From the NCBI RefSeq assembly GCF_010726955.1, contig NZ_AP022603.1, positions 496,001-560,000 on the forward strand: 64,000 nucleotides of DNA, written 5' to 3'. Positions within the stretch are counted from its first letter, which is position 1. Each line of letters starts with the position of its first letter. This document shows, piece by piece, positions 17,298 to 26,410 of the stretch. This stretch comes from Mycolicibacterium fallax. GTDB taxonomy: Bacteria > Actinomycetota > Actinomycetes > Mycobacteriales > Mycobacteriaceae. Under the pieces are notes generated by a model. The model was not told the origin of the DNA. It searched no databases and saw nothing but the letters and a program-made list of their open reading frames with translations. The position numbers and the translations under genes are program-made.

Positions 17298-18677
17298 CCC
17301 GGTGCCCGGTTCGGGCTTGGGCGGCTGATAGCCGGCGGTGAACCCGGCCGGCACCTCGACGTTGCCGGCGGAGTCGACGACGAAGACGGTCGGCGCGTTG
17401 GGGCCGAGCCACAGCACCAGCGCGCCGGCGATCTCGGGGTGGCTGAGCAGGCTGAAGTGATGCGCCCGGCCGATGTGCACGCCGTTGCCGGGGTCGAAAC
17501 CGATCCGGCGGGCGCGCTGGGCGCCGGCCGCGCTGGCCCGCAGCACCAGGCCGTCGCCGATCAGCCGGCCGATCGGGTGCCGCGGGCTGCGGGTGACCGT
17601 CGCCGAGGCGAAATAGTGGTTGATCCCGGGCAGCAGGGGGATCTCCGCGGCGATCGCCCGGGCCAGATCGTCGGGGTCGCGGCCGCCCCAGTCGGTGTCC
17701 ACCAGCGAACCGGCCCGCAGGTCCCGGATGCCGCCGCTGCGCCGGCGCAGCAGCCGGGCGAAGGCCTCGGTCTCGGGCAGCTTGGCCAGCAGCGCGGCGC
17801 CGTGGTGGGCGGCGTTCTCCAGCGGGGCGCCGGTGTGCGGGGTGCCCAGGCTGATGGTTGCGCCGACCAGCCGCGGCCAGTCGAACCCGGCCTCGGTGGC
17901 GTGGTGCGCGGCGCTGCGCATGACCAGGCCGCCCATCGAATGCCCGATCAGGCTGATGTCGGTCACCGGGACCGGCCAGATGCGCACCAGATCGTTGATC
18001 AGCGTGGCCAGCGTGCGGCCGTTGTGCGAGATCCGCCGGCCGGTGTTGTAGCGCAGGTAGACCGGGGTGATGTGGTGCGCCTCGGCCAGATGTTCGCCGT
18101 AGCTGTGGTCGGTGCGGTACCACCAGACGTGCTCGGTCTCCACCAGGCCGTGCGCGAAGATCGCGATCCGGCCGGTGGCATCGGGGAACGCCTCGGCGAC
18201 CTGGGTGCGGCTCAGGTGCACGACGACGCCGTCCTCGCGCACCGTCATGCCCTCGGTGTCGGTCTCGGCCAGCGGCGAGCGGTCGTCGGCCAACTCGTCG
18301 CCGATCAGCCCGTTGAGCGCGCCGATCAGCCCGGCCCCGAACACCGTCTCCGACGGGGCGTACTCCATCGGCAGGTCGGCGACCCGGCCGCCGACCCAAC
18401 CCGCGGCCCGGGTCGAGCCGGTGACGGTCTTGTAGACACCGTCGGTGATGGCGTCGTGCAGGAACTTGACCGGCGCCACCGCCGGCCCCAGGCCCAGCCG
18501 GACCATCGAGAAGACCCGGTCGGAGATCGCCCGGTGGGTGGTGTGGATGCCGGCCGAGGCCTTCGACACCTCGGTGAGCCCGAGCTGCGACAGCGCCCGG
18601 ATCTCCCGGCGGCGTTCCTCGCGGCGGGTCAGCTCGTCGGATGCCGGGGGCTGGGGGAGGTCGTCGGGACCGCTCAT
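17283..18677 (-). CDS. PGAP1-like/lipase-type alpha/beta hydrolase
   Basis: 464 residues from ATG 18677. The nucleophile elbow is LIGHSMGGLVMRSA, preceded by AIFAHGLVETEHVWW (oxyanion hole HG), as in PGAP1-like and lipase-class proteins. A long N-terminal region of about 140 residues (EERRREIRALSQLG, then a Gly-rich GAGLIGALNGLIGDEL) precedes the hydrolase. GINHYFASATVTRSP and HHFSLLSHPEI toward the C-terminus hold candidate His residues. No signal peptide is seen. It likely acts on membrane lipids or esters; the substrate is unknown. Confidence 0.82.
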   Translation of the reverse strand: MSGPDDLPQPPASDELTRREERRREIRALSQLGLTEVSKASAGIHTTHRAISDRVFSMVRLGLGPAVAPVKFLHDAITDGVYKTVTGSTRAAGWVGGRVADLPMEYAPSETVFGAGLIGALNGLIGDELADDRSPLAETDTEGMTVREDGVVVHLSRTQVAEAFPDATGRIAIFAHGLVETEHVWWYRTDHSYGEHLAEAHHITPVYLRYNTGRRISHNGRTLATLINDLVRIWPVPVTDISLIGHSMGGLVMRSAAHHATEAGFDWPRLVGATISLGTPHTGAPLENAAHHGAALLAKLPETEAFARLLRRRSGGIRDLRAGSLVDTDWGGRDPDDLARAIAAEIPLLPGINHYFASATVTRSPRHPIGRLIGDGLVLRASAAGAQRARRIGFDPGNGVHIGRAHHFSLLSHPEIAGALVLWLGPNAPTVFVVDSAGNVEVPAGFTAGYQPPKPEPGTGSTAG

Positions 18678-18764
18678 GCGTGCCAGTGTACGAGTGTTCA
18701 CTGAAATCGGAAATGAGATTGCCGTCTCACCGCGCGGGGGCTGCGGGAGCACCCGTCGTACAAT

Positions 18765-18792
18765 GAAAAAACCCGCTGCGAACAGCGGGTTT
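18765..18792 (-). terminator. Intrinsic terminator after the minus-strand tRNA cluster
   Basis: On the minus strand an 8-bp perfect stem (ACCCGCTG and CAGCGGGT, arms 18783-18790 and 18771-18778) with a 4-base loop is followed by a run of six T. It begins 7 bases after the 3' end of tRNA-Val(GAC) and fits rho-independent termination of the tRNA transcript. Confidence 0.85.
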
Positions 18793-18798
18793 GACTAC

Positions 18799-18873
18799 TG
18801 GTGCGCGATACTGGGATTGAACCAGTGACCTCTTCCGTGTCAGGGAAGCGCTCTCCCGCTGAGCTAATCGCGC
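18799..18873 (-). tRNA. tRNA-Val(GAC), CCA encoded
   Basis: The minus strand folds as a cloverleaf: acceptor GCGCGAT/ATCGCGC, D arm TAGCTCAGCGGGAGAGC, anticodon stem CTTCC/GGAAG around loop CTGACAC (anticodon GAC), T arm CTGGTTCAATCCCAG, discriminator A and encoded CCA. It is the last gene of a Gly-Cys-Val cluster. Confidence 0.96.
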
Positions 18874-18888
18874 CGGGTTGAATCTTTG

Positions 18889-18959
18889 AGGTGGAGACGG
18901 GAATCGAACCCGTGTGCACGGCTTTGCAGGCCGTTGCCTCACCACTCGGCCACTCCACC
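18889..18959 (-). tRNA. tRNA-Cys(GCA)
   Basis: Minus strand: acceptor GGTGGAG/CTCCACC, anticodon stem CGGCC/GGCCG type pairing around loop CTGCAAA (anticodon GCA), T arm CGGGTTCGATTCCCG, discriminator T (U73), as required for CysRS. CCA is not encoded. 71 bases. Confidence 0.96.
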
Positions 18960-18987
18960 GCTGGGGTTGATGCATGTCGCACCCTCG

Positions 18988-19060
18988 AGCGGATGACGGG
19001 ATTCGAACCCGCGACCCTCACCTTGGCAAGGTGATGCGCTACCAACTGCGCTACATCCGC
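18988..19060 (-). tRNA. tRNA-Gly(GCC)
   Basis: Minus strand: acceptor GCGGATG/CATCCGC, D arm TAGCGCAGTTGGTAGCGC, anticodon stem TCACC/GGTGA around loop TTGCCAA (anticodon GCC), T arm GCGGGTTCGAATCCCGT, discriminator T. CCA not encoded. First gene of the cluster. Confidence 0.96.
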
Positions 19061-19176
19061 GTGCTACGGGCGAGATCGTCGTCCGTCGCGCAGCACGACA
19101 GTAGTCGAACGACGGGCGTGGGCACAAATCCCTTGCTCACGAGGGGTTTCCGCCGTCGTCAGTTTCCGTGCACGGG

Positions 19177-19599
19177 TCAGAAGAAGCGGTACTGCTGACG
19201 TGACAGTTCGAAGCCGTGCCCGTCGGCGTTGGTGCACCGCATCCCGGATTCCCGGCTCAGGCAGGTGATGCCGTCGACCGTCAGCGACGTTCCGTAGTCC
19301 AGTGGGTTCTCTGTGGTCAGCGCGGTGTCGCCGGCGCACACCACCTCGGGTTGACCGTGGGTGCCCACCGTCAGGCCCTGGCCATAGGAGGTCATGGTGC
19401 TGCAGCCGGCCGGCCGCGGCGGCGGGTTCCAGTCCCGGTCCCGGATGTCGCAGCGCGCACTGCCGCCGGCGATGTAGCAGCCGATGTTGCCGCTGGGCGT
19501 GCTGAACGCCTGGAAGGCAGCTCCGGCCGACGTCGGCGCGACCAGCGTGCCCAGGGTCAGCAGCGTCGCCGCGCCGGCGGCGAGAGCAAAAGTTTTCAC
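19177..19599 (-). CDS. Small secreted cysteine-containing protein (DUF6636-like)
   Basis: 140 residues. A signal peptide (MKTFALAAGAATLLTLGTLV, cleavage after SAGA near residue 27) precedes FSTPSGNIGCYIAGG. Six cysteines are spaced through the mature domain (NIGC, ARC, AGC, VVC, ITC, MRC), which suggests three disulfide bonds. The FxTPSGNIxC start and LTxDGITCLSRxxGMRCTNADGHGF end are the pattern of a common family of secreted mycobacterial proteins of unknown role. It lies upstream of the minus-strand tRNA cluster. Confidence 0.8.
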   Translation of the reverse strand: MKTFALAAGAATLLTLGTLVAPTSAGAAFQAFSTPSGNIGCYIAGGSARCDIRDRDWNPPPRPAGCSTMTSYGQGLTVGTHGQPEVVCAGDTALTTENPLDYGTSLTVDGITCLSRESGMRCTNADGHGFELSRQQYRFF

Positions 19600-19706
19600 C
19601 TGCCAACGATAAGTCCGGGTGGACGCGGGTCGGACCGGAATTTCAGTACGGGACTCCGCCCGTGTTAACCTTCGGCGTCGTTGAGCTCGTCTCGACGCCG
19701 ACTCCC

Positions 19707-19781
19707 GGTCCCGTAGCTCAGTGGGAGAGCGTCCGCCTCACACGCGGAAGGTCGCTGGTTCGAAACCAGCCGGGACCACCA
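19707..19781 (+). tRNA. tRNA-Val(CAC), CCA encoded
   Basis: Plus strand: acceptor GGTCCCG/CGGGACC, D arm TAGCTCAGTGGGAGAGC, anticodon stem TCCGC/GCGGA around loop CTCACAC (anticodon CAC), T arm CTGGTTCGAAACCAG, discriminator A, encoded CCA. A second valine isoacceptor within 1 kb of tRNA-Val(GAC) but on the other strand. Confidence 0.96.
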
Positions 19782-19786
19782 CCGGG

Positions 19787-19820
19787 AACCCCTCTGACCA
19801 GCGTCGGAGGGGTTTTTCTT
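19787..19820 (+). terminator. Intrinsic terminator of tRNA-Val(CAC)
   Basis: A 12-bp stem (AACCCCTCTGAC at 19787-19798 and GTCGGAGGGGTT at 19803-19814, one G.T pair) with a 4-base loop is followed by TTTCTTT. It begins 5 bases after the tRNA CCA end. Confidence 0.9.
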
Positions 19821-19967
19821 TGCCTGGTGACCAGCGGCCGAGGCTGAAGTGCACAAGAACGCGCTGGCCCGACAAGAACTGCGCCGCCGCCAAGCGCGTT
19901 GGGCGCGCAATCCCGGCCGCGAAAACCGGTGCCGTCGACCCGGCCGGCCCGGTTTTAAACTCGGGTG

Positions 19968-20144
19968 ATGACCGCTCCCACGCTGGCCTGCCCGCTGTGC
20001 CGCAACGATCAGTTTCAGCGCGAGGAATCGCGGCAGGAGTCCCGGTGGGGGTTCACCACCCATCGGATGACGCTGCTGGTCTGCACCCGCTGCCGCTACG
20101 TGCTGCACTTCTACGACGCGCACTCGATCTTCGACTTCGAGTGA
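19968..20144 (+). CDS. 58-residue zinc-ribbon protein
   Basis: ATG 19968 to TGA 20142-20144. The sequence starts MTAPTLACPLCRNDQF and contains CPLC and CTRC about 30 residues apart, a two-knuckle zinc-ribbon arrangement, then RYVLHFYDAHSIFDFE. It resembles small nucleic-acid-binding or adaptor zinc ribbons found in actinobacteria. Codon use (G/C in third positions) and the intact four-Cys pattern argue that it is real. It stands alone between the tRNA terminator and the next secreted protein gene. Function unknown. Confidence 0.72.
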   Translation: MTAPTLACPLCRNDQFQREESRQESRWGFTTHRMTLLVCTRCRYVLHFYDAHSIFDFE

Positions 20145-20219
20145 GCCGGCGCGGGCCGGCGCACGCCCATTTCCGGCCATACCGCCCACCGGCCGGTGCG
20201 GGCATTGGATAATCGGCCA

Positions 20220-20822
20220 ATGGTCCTGAATTGGAAACACGGTTTGCGTCGGTTCGGCATCGCGGTGACCGCCGCGCTGGTGTCCGCCGGGGCGCTGGCC
20301 GTCCCCGCCGCCGCCGACGACGTCGCGTCCCTGCCGGTGTTCCAGCCGGCGCCCTCGGATTGGATGCCGCGCACCAACGTCTGGCCGAACAGCCTGTGGG
20401 CCAACCGGGTCACCCCGGAGATGAACACCGCGATGCGCGAGTCCTGCCAGTGGTTCAACGCGCAGTACGACCCGCTGATGAGCGGCGTCTCCGGCTTCCA
20501 GCACTTCCTGGCCGGCCAGAAGGATGTCTGGACCGCGACCGGCGTGCAGAACGCCGGCAACGTCGTCGCGGCGAACCTGGACCAGAGCGCAACGTTCCTG
20601 GAGCCGCGGGCCAACATCCTCTACATCATCAACTACCCCGACCAGAGCCAGTACTCGCCGCTGGAGCACGGTGATTCCTTCTACCACCTCTGGTACCAGT
20701 TCACCCAGATCAGCGACAAGATCAAGCAGCAGCGCCCGGCCGGGCAGATCAACGCCAACGTCGCCACCGCCTACGTGTATGGCAACGCCATCCGCGGTTC
20801 CGGCGTGTGCAACGGCGCTTGA
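20220..20822 (+). CDS. Secreted mycobacterial protein of unknown function
   Basis: 200 residues from ATG 20220; an in-frame upstream start at 20196 would put eight polar residues before the signal peptide. The signal peptide is KHGLRRFGIAVTAALVSAGA with cleavage after PAAA near residue 33. The mature part is Trp/Asn/Gln-rich (DWMPRTNVWPNSLWANRVTP, YIINYPDQSQYSPL) and has two cysteines (ESCQWF and GVCNGA) likely joined by a disulfide. It looks like a mycobacteria-restricted secreted family. The stop overlaps the start of the next SDR gene. Confidence 0.75.
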   Translation: MVLNWKHGLRRFGIAVTAALVSAGALAVPAAADDVASLPVFQPAPSDWMPRTNVWPNSLWANRVTPEMNTAMRESCQWFNAQYDPLMSGVSGFQHFLAGQKDVWTATGVQNAGNVVAANLDQSATFLEPRANILYIINYPDQSQYSPLEHGDSFYHLWYQFTQISDKIKQQRPAGQINANVATAYVYGNAIRGSGVCNGA

Positions 20823-21673
20823 GCGGCGACGCCCGGCCCGTTGCCGTCGTCACCGGTGCCACCCGCGGTGCCGGCCGCGGCATCGCCGAGGCGCTCGGCG
20901 CCGCCGGCTGGCGGGTCTACCTCACCGGTCGCACCGTTGACCCGGCCCGATCCGACGGCCTGACCGCGGCCGCCGCGGCGGTCACCGCCGCCGGCGGCGA
21001 GGGCATCGGGGTGCGGGTCGACCACCGCGACGACGCGGCGGTCGCCGCGCTGTTCGAGCAGGTCGCCGCGGCGAACCCGGGGCTGGACCTGCTGGTCAAC
21101 AACGCCGCGGTGATCAGCGAGCGGCTCACCGACCCGGCGCCGTTCTGGGACAAGCCGCTGGCACTCGGCGATGTGCTCGACGTCGGGCTGCGCTCGGGCT
21201 ACGTCGCCTCCTGGCACGCCGCGCCGCTGCTGCTGCGCGGGCGCTCACCGCTGATCGTGTTCACCTCCTCGCCGGGGTCGGTCTGCTACATGCACGGGCC
21301 GGCCTACGGCGCGCAGAAGGCCGGCATCGACAAGCTGGCCGCCGACATGGCCGTCGACTTCGCCGACACCCCGGTCACCGTCGTCTCGATCTGGATGGGC
21401 ATTCTGCTGACCGAGCGGCTGCGCCGGGCCTTCGACGGCAACCCCGCCGCGCTGGCGGCCACCGCCGAGCACGCCGAGACCCCGCAGTTCACCGGCCGTC
21501 TCATCGACGCGCTGCACCGCGACCCCGAGGTCAAGGCGCTGTCCGGGCAGACCCTGATCGGCGCCGAACTGGCCGCCCGCTACGGCGTCACCGACGACGG
21601 CGGGCGCACCCCGCCGTCGCACCGGGCCATGCTGGGGGACCCGCGCACCCCGTCGACGGTGATCCTGCGCTGA
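20819..21673 (+). CDS. Short-chain dehydrogenase/reductase, DHRS1-like
   Basis: 284 residues from TTG 20819, which overlaps the upstream TGA by 4 bp; a GTG at 20807 is the alternative. The cofactor motif VVTGATRGAGRGIAEAL begins near residue 9, LTGRTVDP suggests NADP(H) preference because of Gly-Arg after the second strand, LVNNAAV is the NNAG-equivalent motif, and YGAQKAGIDKLAADMAVD carries the Tyr-x-x-x-Lys pair. The catalytic serine is in FTSSPGS. The layout matches the DHRS1 group. Substrate unknown. Confidence 0.85.
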   Translation: MSGDARPVAVVTGATRGAGRGIAEALGAAGWRVYLTGRTVDPARSDGLTAAAAAVTAAGGEGIGVRVDHRDDAAVAALFEQVAAANPGLDLLVNNAAVISERLTDPAPFWDKPLALGDVLDVGLRSGYVASWHAAPLLLRGRSPLIVFTSSPGSVCYMHGPAYGAQKAGIDKLAADMAVDFADTPVTVVSIWMGILLTERLRRAFDGNPAALAATAEHAETPQFTGRLIDALHRDPEVKALSGQTLIGAELAARYGVTDDGGRTPPSHRAMLGDPRTPSTVILR

Positions 21674-21682
21674 CAGGCCCGC

Positions 21683-22360
21683 TCAGCGGTCCTGGGCCAG
21701 CAGTTGCTCGCGCCGCTGGGTGGCCCACTGCTCCATCGGGAACCCGGGCGCGGCGTCGCACAGCGACAGCATCAGCACCGCGTGCTCGACCGCGACCATC
21801 CCGTAGTCGCACGTCCAGTCCGGCCGCGACATGGTCCACACCAGCACCCCGTCGCCGGCCATCGAGAACTGCGTCAGCGACATCGGATCGCCGGGCCCCT
21901 GCGGCGCGTTCCCGACCGCCTCGCCGGTGCACTTGCTGACCGCGGTGAACCCGTCCAGGCGCAGCCGGTCCGGATCGAGCGTCTCGGTGTAGACGTCGAC
22001 GGATTCGGCCATCATCGCCGCGCCGCCGGTGGTGTACGAGGTCTCGGCGTGGTCGACCGAACCGGGCGGGATCAGCGGCGAACCGACGAACAGGATCGCC
22101 GCCGCGCAGTCCGGCGGATCGGCGGAGGTGAAGTAGTTCACCCCGACCGGGCTCTGCGCGACGATGCCCGCCGGGGTCTGCGCGCCGCTGGGCGTCAGCA
22201 GCGCGGCGGCCTGCGGCGGCGGGGCCGCCGCACTGGTCGTGGCGGTGGTGGGGGCGGGGGCCGCGCCGTCGGCGGCCACCGGATGACCCGGTACGAGGTT
22301 GGTGCAGCCGGCCAGCAGGATGATCGTCGGTGCGGCGGCCAGCCACCCTCGCAACTTCAT
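21683..22360 (-). CDS. Lipoprotein with probable PknH-like extracellular sensor domain
   Basis: 225 residues. Signal peptide with lipobox LLAGC (Cys19), a Thr/Ala/Pro-rich spacer at about 35-55, then a globular domain with four cysteines (PPDCAAA, SKCTGEA, WTCDYG, SLCDAAP). The pattern DPxxCAAAI...SYTTGGAAMMAESVDVY and the paired cysteines resemble the PknH-type sensor domain found in many mycobacterial lipoproteins. It may bind an extracellular ligand; no enzymatic motif is seen. Monocistronic, convergent with the SDR gene (gap 9 bp). Confidence 0.75.
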   Translation of the reverse strand: MKLRGWLAAAPTIILLAGCTNLVPGHPVAADGAAPAPTTATTSAAAPPPQAAALLTPSGAQTPAGIVAQSPVGVNYFTSADPPDCAAAILFVGSPLIPPGSVDHAETSYTTGGAAMMAESVDVYTETLDPDRLRLDGFTAVSKCTGEAVGNAPQGPGDPMSLTQFSMAGDGVLVWTMSRPDWTCDYGMVAVEHAVLMLSLCDAAPGFPMEQWATQRREQLLAQDR

Positions 22361-22429
22361 AGCCAGAATCTAGTGGGTGGCGTTTGGGGCCGGGGCCGAA
22401 ACCGCCCGGGGGCGGGCAGGTTACCGTCG

Positions 22430-23062
22430 GTGACCGTGACCACCGACAGCGCCGCCGAGCACGCCGGCGGGGGATTCAACATGCCCGAGGCCACCGCGAA
22501 GGGCGGACCGGACTACGGCCGGTTCCTGGCGGCGGTGCGCACCGTGCAGGACCACGCCCGCGCCGCCGACGCCCCCGATCAGGTCATCACCGCCGCCGCT
22601 GACCTGCTCCAGCAGGTCAGCGGCCTGCTGGAGCCCTATTACGCCGACGAATGGGCGTCCCCGTCGGGGCGGCGCTACGACCTGCCCAATCGCGGCAACA
22701 TCCTGGCGGTGCCCGCCGAGCTGACCAAGACCGATTCGGACACCGTCAGCGGCTGGGTGCGGTTCGACCGCTACCACCTGGGCCGCAACGGCGCCGCGCA
22801 CGGCGGGGCGCTGGGACTGCTGTTCGATTCGGTGCTCGGCTACACCGCCGCGGTGCTCAGCGGGGAGTTCACCCAGCGCACCGCCTACCTGCACATCGAC
22901 TACCGGGCGATCGTCCCGGTGCAGCGGCAACTGGACGTGGTGGCCCGGCTGCGGTCCCAGCAGGGCCGCAAGATCATCGTGGACGCCACCCTGTTCGACG
23001 GGGAGAAGGTGTTGACCGAGGCCAGCGCGCTGTTCCTGAAGCTGAAGCCGGGCCAGCCCTGA
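22430..23062 (+). CDS. PaaI-like hotdog-fold thioesterase
   Basis: 210 residues from GTG 22430 (GTG 22436 is also possible). The C-terminal half is a hotdog domain: GRNGAAHGGALGLLFDSVLGYTA contains the HGG helix start, then RTAYLHIDYRAIVPVQRQLDVVARLRSQQGRKI. The N-terminal 90 residues are helical and specific to mycobacterial relatives. Family members cleave acyl-CoA thioesters; substrate unknown. It precedes thrS by 56 bp. Confidence 0.82.
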   Translation: MTVTTDSAAEHAGGGFNMPEATAKGGPDYGRFLAAVRTVQDHARAADAPDQVITAAADLLQQVSGLLEPYYADEWASPSGRRYDLPNRGNILAVPAELTKTDSDTVSGWVRFDRYHLGRNGAAHGGALGLLFDSVLGYTAAVLSGEFTQRTAYLHIDYRAIVPVQRQLDVVARLRSQQGRKIIVDATLFDGEKVLTEASALFLKLKPGQP

Positions 23063-23118
23063 GCGGCGCCCGGCGATAGCATGATCAACGCCCGCAGACC
23101 CTCAGCGAAAGAGCCGCC

Positions 23119-25173
23119 ATGAGTGCCCCCGCCGAACCCGCCGCCGCATCGACGATCCGGGTGCCCGCCGGGACCACCGCCGGCGCCGCGACGCGGGAGG
23201 CCGGCCTGCCCGGCCGGGGCGCCCCGGACGCCGTCGTGGTGGTGGCCGAGGCCGACGGCACGCTGCGCGACCTGAGCTGGACCCCGGCCGTCGACACCGA
23301 GGTCACCGTGGTGACCGCCGACACCGACGCCGGCCGCAGCGTCATCCGGCACTCCGCGGCCCACGTGCTGGCCCAGGCGGTGCAGGAGCGGTTCCCCGAC
23401 GCCAAGCTCGGCATCGGCCCGCCGATCACCGACGGCTTCTACTACGACTTCGACGTCGCCGAGCCGTTCACCCCCGAGGACCTGGCCGCGCTGGAGAAGC
23501 GGATGCGCCAGATCGTCAAGGACGGCCAGCTGTTCGACCGGCGGGTCTACGAGTCCAAGGAGCAGGCCCGCGCCGAACTGGCCAACGAGCCCTACAAGCT
23601 CGAACTCGTCGACGACAAGTCCGGCGACCCCGACGTGATGGAGGTCGGCGGCGACGAACTGACCGCCTACGACAACCTCAATCCGCGTACCCGGGAACGC
23701 ATTTGGGGTGATCTGTGCCGCGGGCCGCACCTGCCGACCACCCGCTACATTCCGGCGTTCAAGCTGACCCGCAGCTCGGCGGCCTACTGGCGCGGCGATC
23801 AGAGCAACGCCAGCCTGCAGCGCATCTACGGCACCGCCTGGGAATCCCAGGAGGCGCTGGACCGCCACCTGGAGCTGATCGAGGAGGCCCAGCGCCGCGA
23901 CCACCGCCGGCTCGGCGTGGAGCTGGACCTGTTCAGCTTCCCCGACGAGCTCGGCTCGGGCCTGCCGGTGTTCCACCCGCGCGGCGGGGTGGTGCGCCGC
24001 GAGCTGGAGGACTACTCCCGGCAAAAGCATCAGCGAGCCGGCTACGAGTTCGTCAACACCCCGCACATCACCAAGGAACAGCTCTACGTCACCTCCGGGC
24101 ACCTGGAGTGGTACGCCGACGGGATGTTCCCCCCGATGCACATCGACGCCGAGTACCACGACGACGGCACGCTGCGTAAGCCCGGGCAGAACTACTACCT
24201 CAAGCCGATGAACTGCCCGATGCACCACCTGATCTACCGGTCCCGGGGCCGGTCCTACCGCGATCTGCCGCTGCGGCTGTTCGAGTTCGGCTCGGTGTAC
24301 CGCTACGAGAAGTCCGGGGTGGTGCACGGCCTGACCCGGGTGCGCGGCATGACCCAGGACGACGCGCACATCTACACCACCCGCGAGCAGATGCGCGACG
24401 AGCTGGCCTCGCTGCTGGGCTTCGTGCTGGAACTGCTGGCCGACTACGGCCTCGACGACTTCTACCTGGAACTGTCCACCAAGGACCCGGACAAGTACGT
24501 CGGCTCCGACGAGGTGTGGGACGAGGCCACCGCGACGCTGCGCGAGGTCGCCGAGGAATCCGGCCTGACCCTGGTGCCCGATCCCGGCGGCGCGGCGTTC
24601 TACGGCCCGAAGATCTCCGTGCAGGTCCGCGACGCGCTGGGCCGCAACTGGCAGATGTCGACGATCCAGCTGGACTTCAACATGCCCGAGCGGTTCGGGC
24701 TGGAATACACCGCCCCGGACGGCACCCGCCAGCAGCCGGTGCTGATCCACCGCGCGCTGTTCGGCTCCATCGAGCGGTTCTTCGGGGTGCTGACCGAGCA
24801 CTACGCCGGGGCCTTCCCGGCCTGGCTGGCGCCGGTGCAGGTGGTCGGCATCCCGGTCGCCGACGAGCACGTCGGCTACCTCAAGGAGGTCGCCGAGCAG
24901 CTGCGCGACGCCGGGCTGCGCGCCGAGGTGGACGCCAGCGACGACCGGATGGCCAAGAAGATCGTCAACCAGACCAACCTGAAGGTGCCGTTCATGCTGC
25001 TGGCCGGCGACCGCGACGTCGAGGCCGGCGCGGTGTCCTTCCGGTTCGGTGACCGCACTCAGATCAACGGGGTGCCGCGCGACCAGGCCGTCGCGGCCAT
25101 CACCGCCTGGGTCGGCGCCCGGCGCAACGAGGTGCCCACCGCCGAGTTGCTCGACGTCGGCGCGGCGACGTGA
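23119..25173 (+). CDS. thrS: Threonyl-tRNA synthetase
   Basis: 684 residues, close to the 692 of Rv2614c. Order: N-terminal TGS-like domain (1-75), the SAD editing domain with [19 protein letters not shown] (near 75), the class II core with [15 protein letters not shown] (about 360; zinc Cys and His), motif 2 [19 protein letters not shown] sequence, motif 3 and the C-terminal anticodon-binding domain ([17 protein letters not shown]). It charges tRNA-Thr. Its last 4 bases overlap the GTG of the HIT gene, so it heads the phospholipid/mannoside operon. Confidence 0.97.
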   Translation: MSAPAEPAAASTIRVPAGTTAGAATREAGLPGRGAPDAVVVVAEADGTLRDLSWTPAVDTEVTVVTADTDAGRSVIRHSAAHVLAQAVQERFPDAKLGIGPPITDGFYYDFDVAEPFTPEDLAALEKRMRQIVKDGQLFDRRVYESKEQARAELANEPYKLELVDDKSGDPDVMEVGGDELTAYDNLNPRTRERIWGDLCRGPHLPTTRYIPAFKLTRSSAAYWRGDQSNASLQRIYGTAWESQEALDRHLELIEEAQRRDHRRLGVELDLFSFPDELGSGLPVFHPRGGVVRRELEDYSRQKHQRAGYEFVNTPHITKEQLYVTSGHLEWYADGMFPPMHIDAEYHDDGTLRKPGQNYYLKPMNCPMHHLIYRSRGRSYRDLPLRLFEFGSVYRYEKSGVVHGLTRVRGMTQDDAHIYTTREQMRDELASLLGFVLELLADYGLDDFYLELSTKDPDKYVGSDEVWDEATATLREVAEESGLTLVPDPGGAAFYGPKISVQVRDALGRNWQMSTIQLDFNMPERFGLEYTAPDGTRQQPVLIHRALFGSIERFFGVLTEHYAGAFPAWLAPVQVVGIPVADEHVGYLKEVAEQLRDAGLRAEVDASDDRMAKKIVNQTNLKVPFMLLAGDRDVEAGAVSFRFGDRTQINGVPRDQAVAAITAWVGARRNEVPTAELLDVGAAT

Positions 25174-25727
25174 CCGGCGCGGGGGAGTACGCGGTGGAGG
25201 GCGCCGGGGAGCCGGACCGGTTGCAGCGACTGTGGACGCCGTACCGGATGGACTACATCGTCAGCGCGGTCAAGGACCGCTCCGGGTCGGCGGGCTCCAA
25301 GCAGCCGTTCACCGACATCCCGCTGATGAGCGACGAGGAGGGCCTGGTGGTGGCCCGCGGCGCGCTGGTCTACGCCGTGCTCAACCTCTACCCGTACAAC
25401 CCCGGCCACCTGATGGTGGTGCCCTACCGGCGGGTCGCCGAGCTGGAGGAACTCACCGCCGAGGAATCGGCCGAGCTGATGGACTTCACCCAGCGCTCGA
25501 TCCGGGTGATGAAGGCGGTCTCCCGGCCCGACGGGTTCAACGTCGGGCTGAATCTGGGCCGGCCGGCCGGCGGTTCGCTGGCCGAGCACCTGCACATGCA
25601 CGTGGTGCCGCGCTGGTCCGGTGACGCCAACTTCATCACGGTGATCGGCGAGGCCAAGATCATCCCGCAGCTGCTGCGCGACACCCGCGCCCTGCTGGCC
25701 TCCGAATGGGCGGCCCAGACCCCGTGA
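25170..25727 (+). CDS. HIT-family Ap4A phosphorylase/hydrolase (Rv2613c-like)
   Basis: 185 residues. The histidine triad is [10 protein letters not shown] near residue 138, after [33 protein letters not shown] is the other HIT signature. The M. tuberculosis relative is described as a diadenosine tetraphosphate phosphorylase. GTG start 25170 overlaps the thrS stop; the stop overlaps the pgsA start (4 bp each). Confidence 0.92.
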   Translation: MTGAGEYAVEGAGEPDRLQRLWTPYRMDYIVSAVKDRSGSAGSKQPFTDIPLMSDEEGLVVARGALVYAVLNLYPYNPGHLMVVPYRRVAELEELTAEESAELMDFTQRSIRVMKAVSRPDGFNVGLNLGRPAGGSLAEHLHMHVVPRWSGDANFITVIGEAKIIPQLLRDTRALLASEWAAQTP

Positions 25728-26410
25728 GCGACATGTATGTGTTCACCCGGGCGGCCTACTCCAAGGTGTCGCGCCCGGTGGCCCGGGGAGCGCTGAAGCT
25801 GGGCTTCACCCCGGACGCCATCACCGTGCTGGGCACCACCGGGCTGGTGGCCAGTGCGCTGGTGCTGTTCCCGATGGGCGAGCTGTTCATCGGCGCGCTG
25901 GTGGTCACCTTCTTCGTGCTGGCCGACATGCTCGACGGCGCGATGGCCCGGGAACGCGGCTACGGCAGCCGATTCGGGATCGTGCTGGACGCCAGCTGCG
26001 ACCGGATCAGCGACGGCGCGGTGTTCACCGGGCTGGCCTGGTGGGCGATGTTCGTGCTGGACTCCCGCCAACTGCTGGTCGCCACGCTGATCTGCCTGGT
26101 CTCCTCCCAGGTCATCTCCTACGTGAAGGCCCGCGCCGAGGCCAGCGGCCTGCGCGGCGACGGCGGCTGGATCGAACGCCCGGAACGGCTGATCATTGTG
26201 CTGGCCGCGGCGTTCTTCTCCGACCTGCCCGGACACCCCGCCCCGATGGTGCTGATCGTCGCGATGTGGGTGCTGGCCGGGCTCAGCGTCATCACCGTCG
26301 CTCAGCGGATCTGGTCGGTGCGCGGCTCCGAGGGCGCGCTGGACCCGATGCCGGTGGCCTCGGCGGCCAACCCGGACGGACCCGTCCAGGACGGGCCGGG
26401 CACCCGGTGA
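25724..26410 (+). CDS. pgsA: Phosphatidylinositol phosphate synthase (CDP-alcohol phosphatidyltransferase)
   Basis: 228 residues from GTG 25724. The complete CDP-alcohol phosphotransferase motif D-x2-DG-x2-AR-x8-G-x3-D-x3-D is present: DMLDGAMARERGYGSRFG then VLDASCD. About six hydrophobic helices. The enzyme joins CDP-diacylglycerol and inositol-phosphate, feeding PIM, LM and LAM synthesis. The stop overlaps the next start by 4 bp. The C-terminal 35 residues are a polar extension. Confidence 0.95.
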   Translation: MSDMYVFTRAAYSKVSRPVARGALKLGFTPDAITVLGTTGLVASALVLFPMGELFIGALVVTFFVLADMLDGAMARERGYGSRFGIVLDASCDRISDGAVFTGLAWWAMFVLDSRQLLVATLICLVSSQVISYVKARAEASGLRGDGGWIERPERLIIVLAAAFFSDLPGHPAPMVLIVAMWVLAGLSVITVAQRIWSVRGSEGALDPMPVASAANPDGPVQDGPGTR

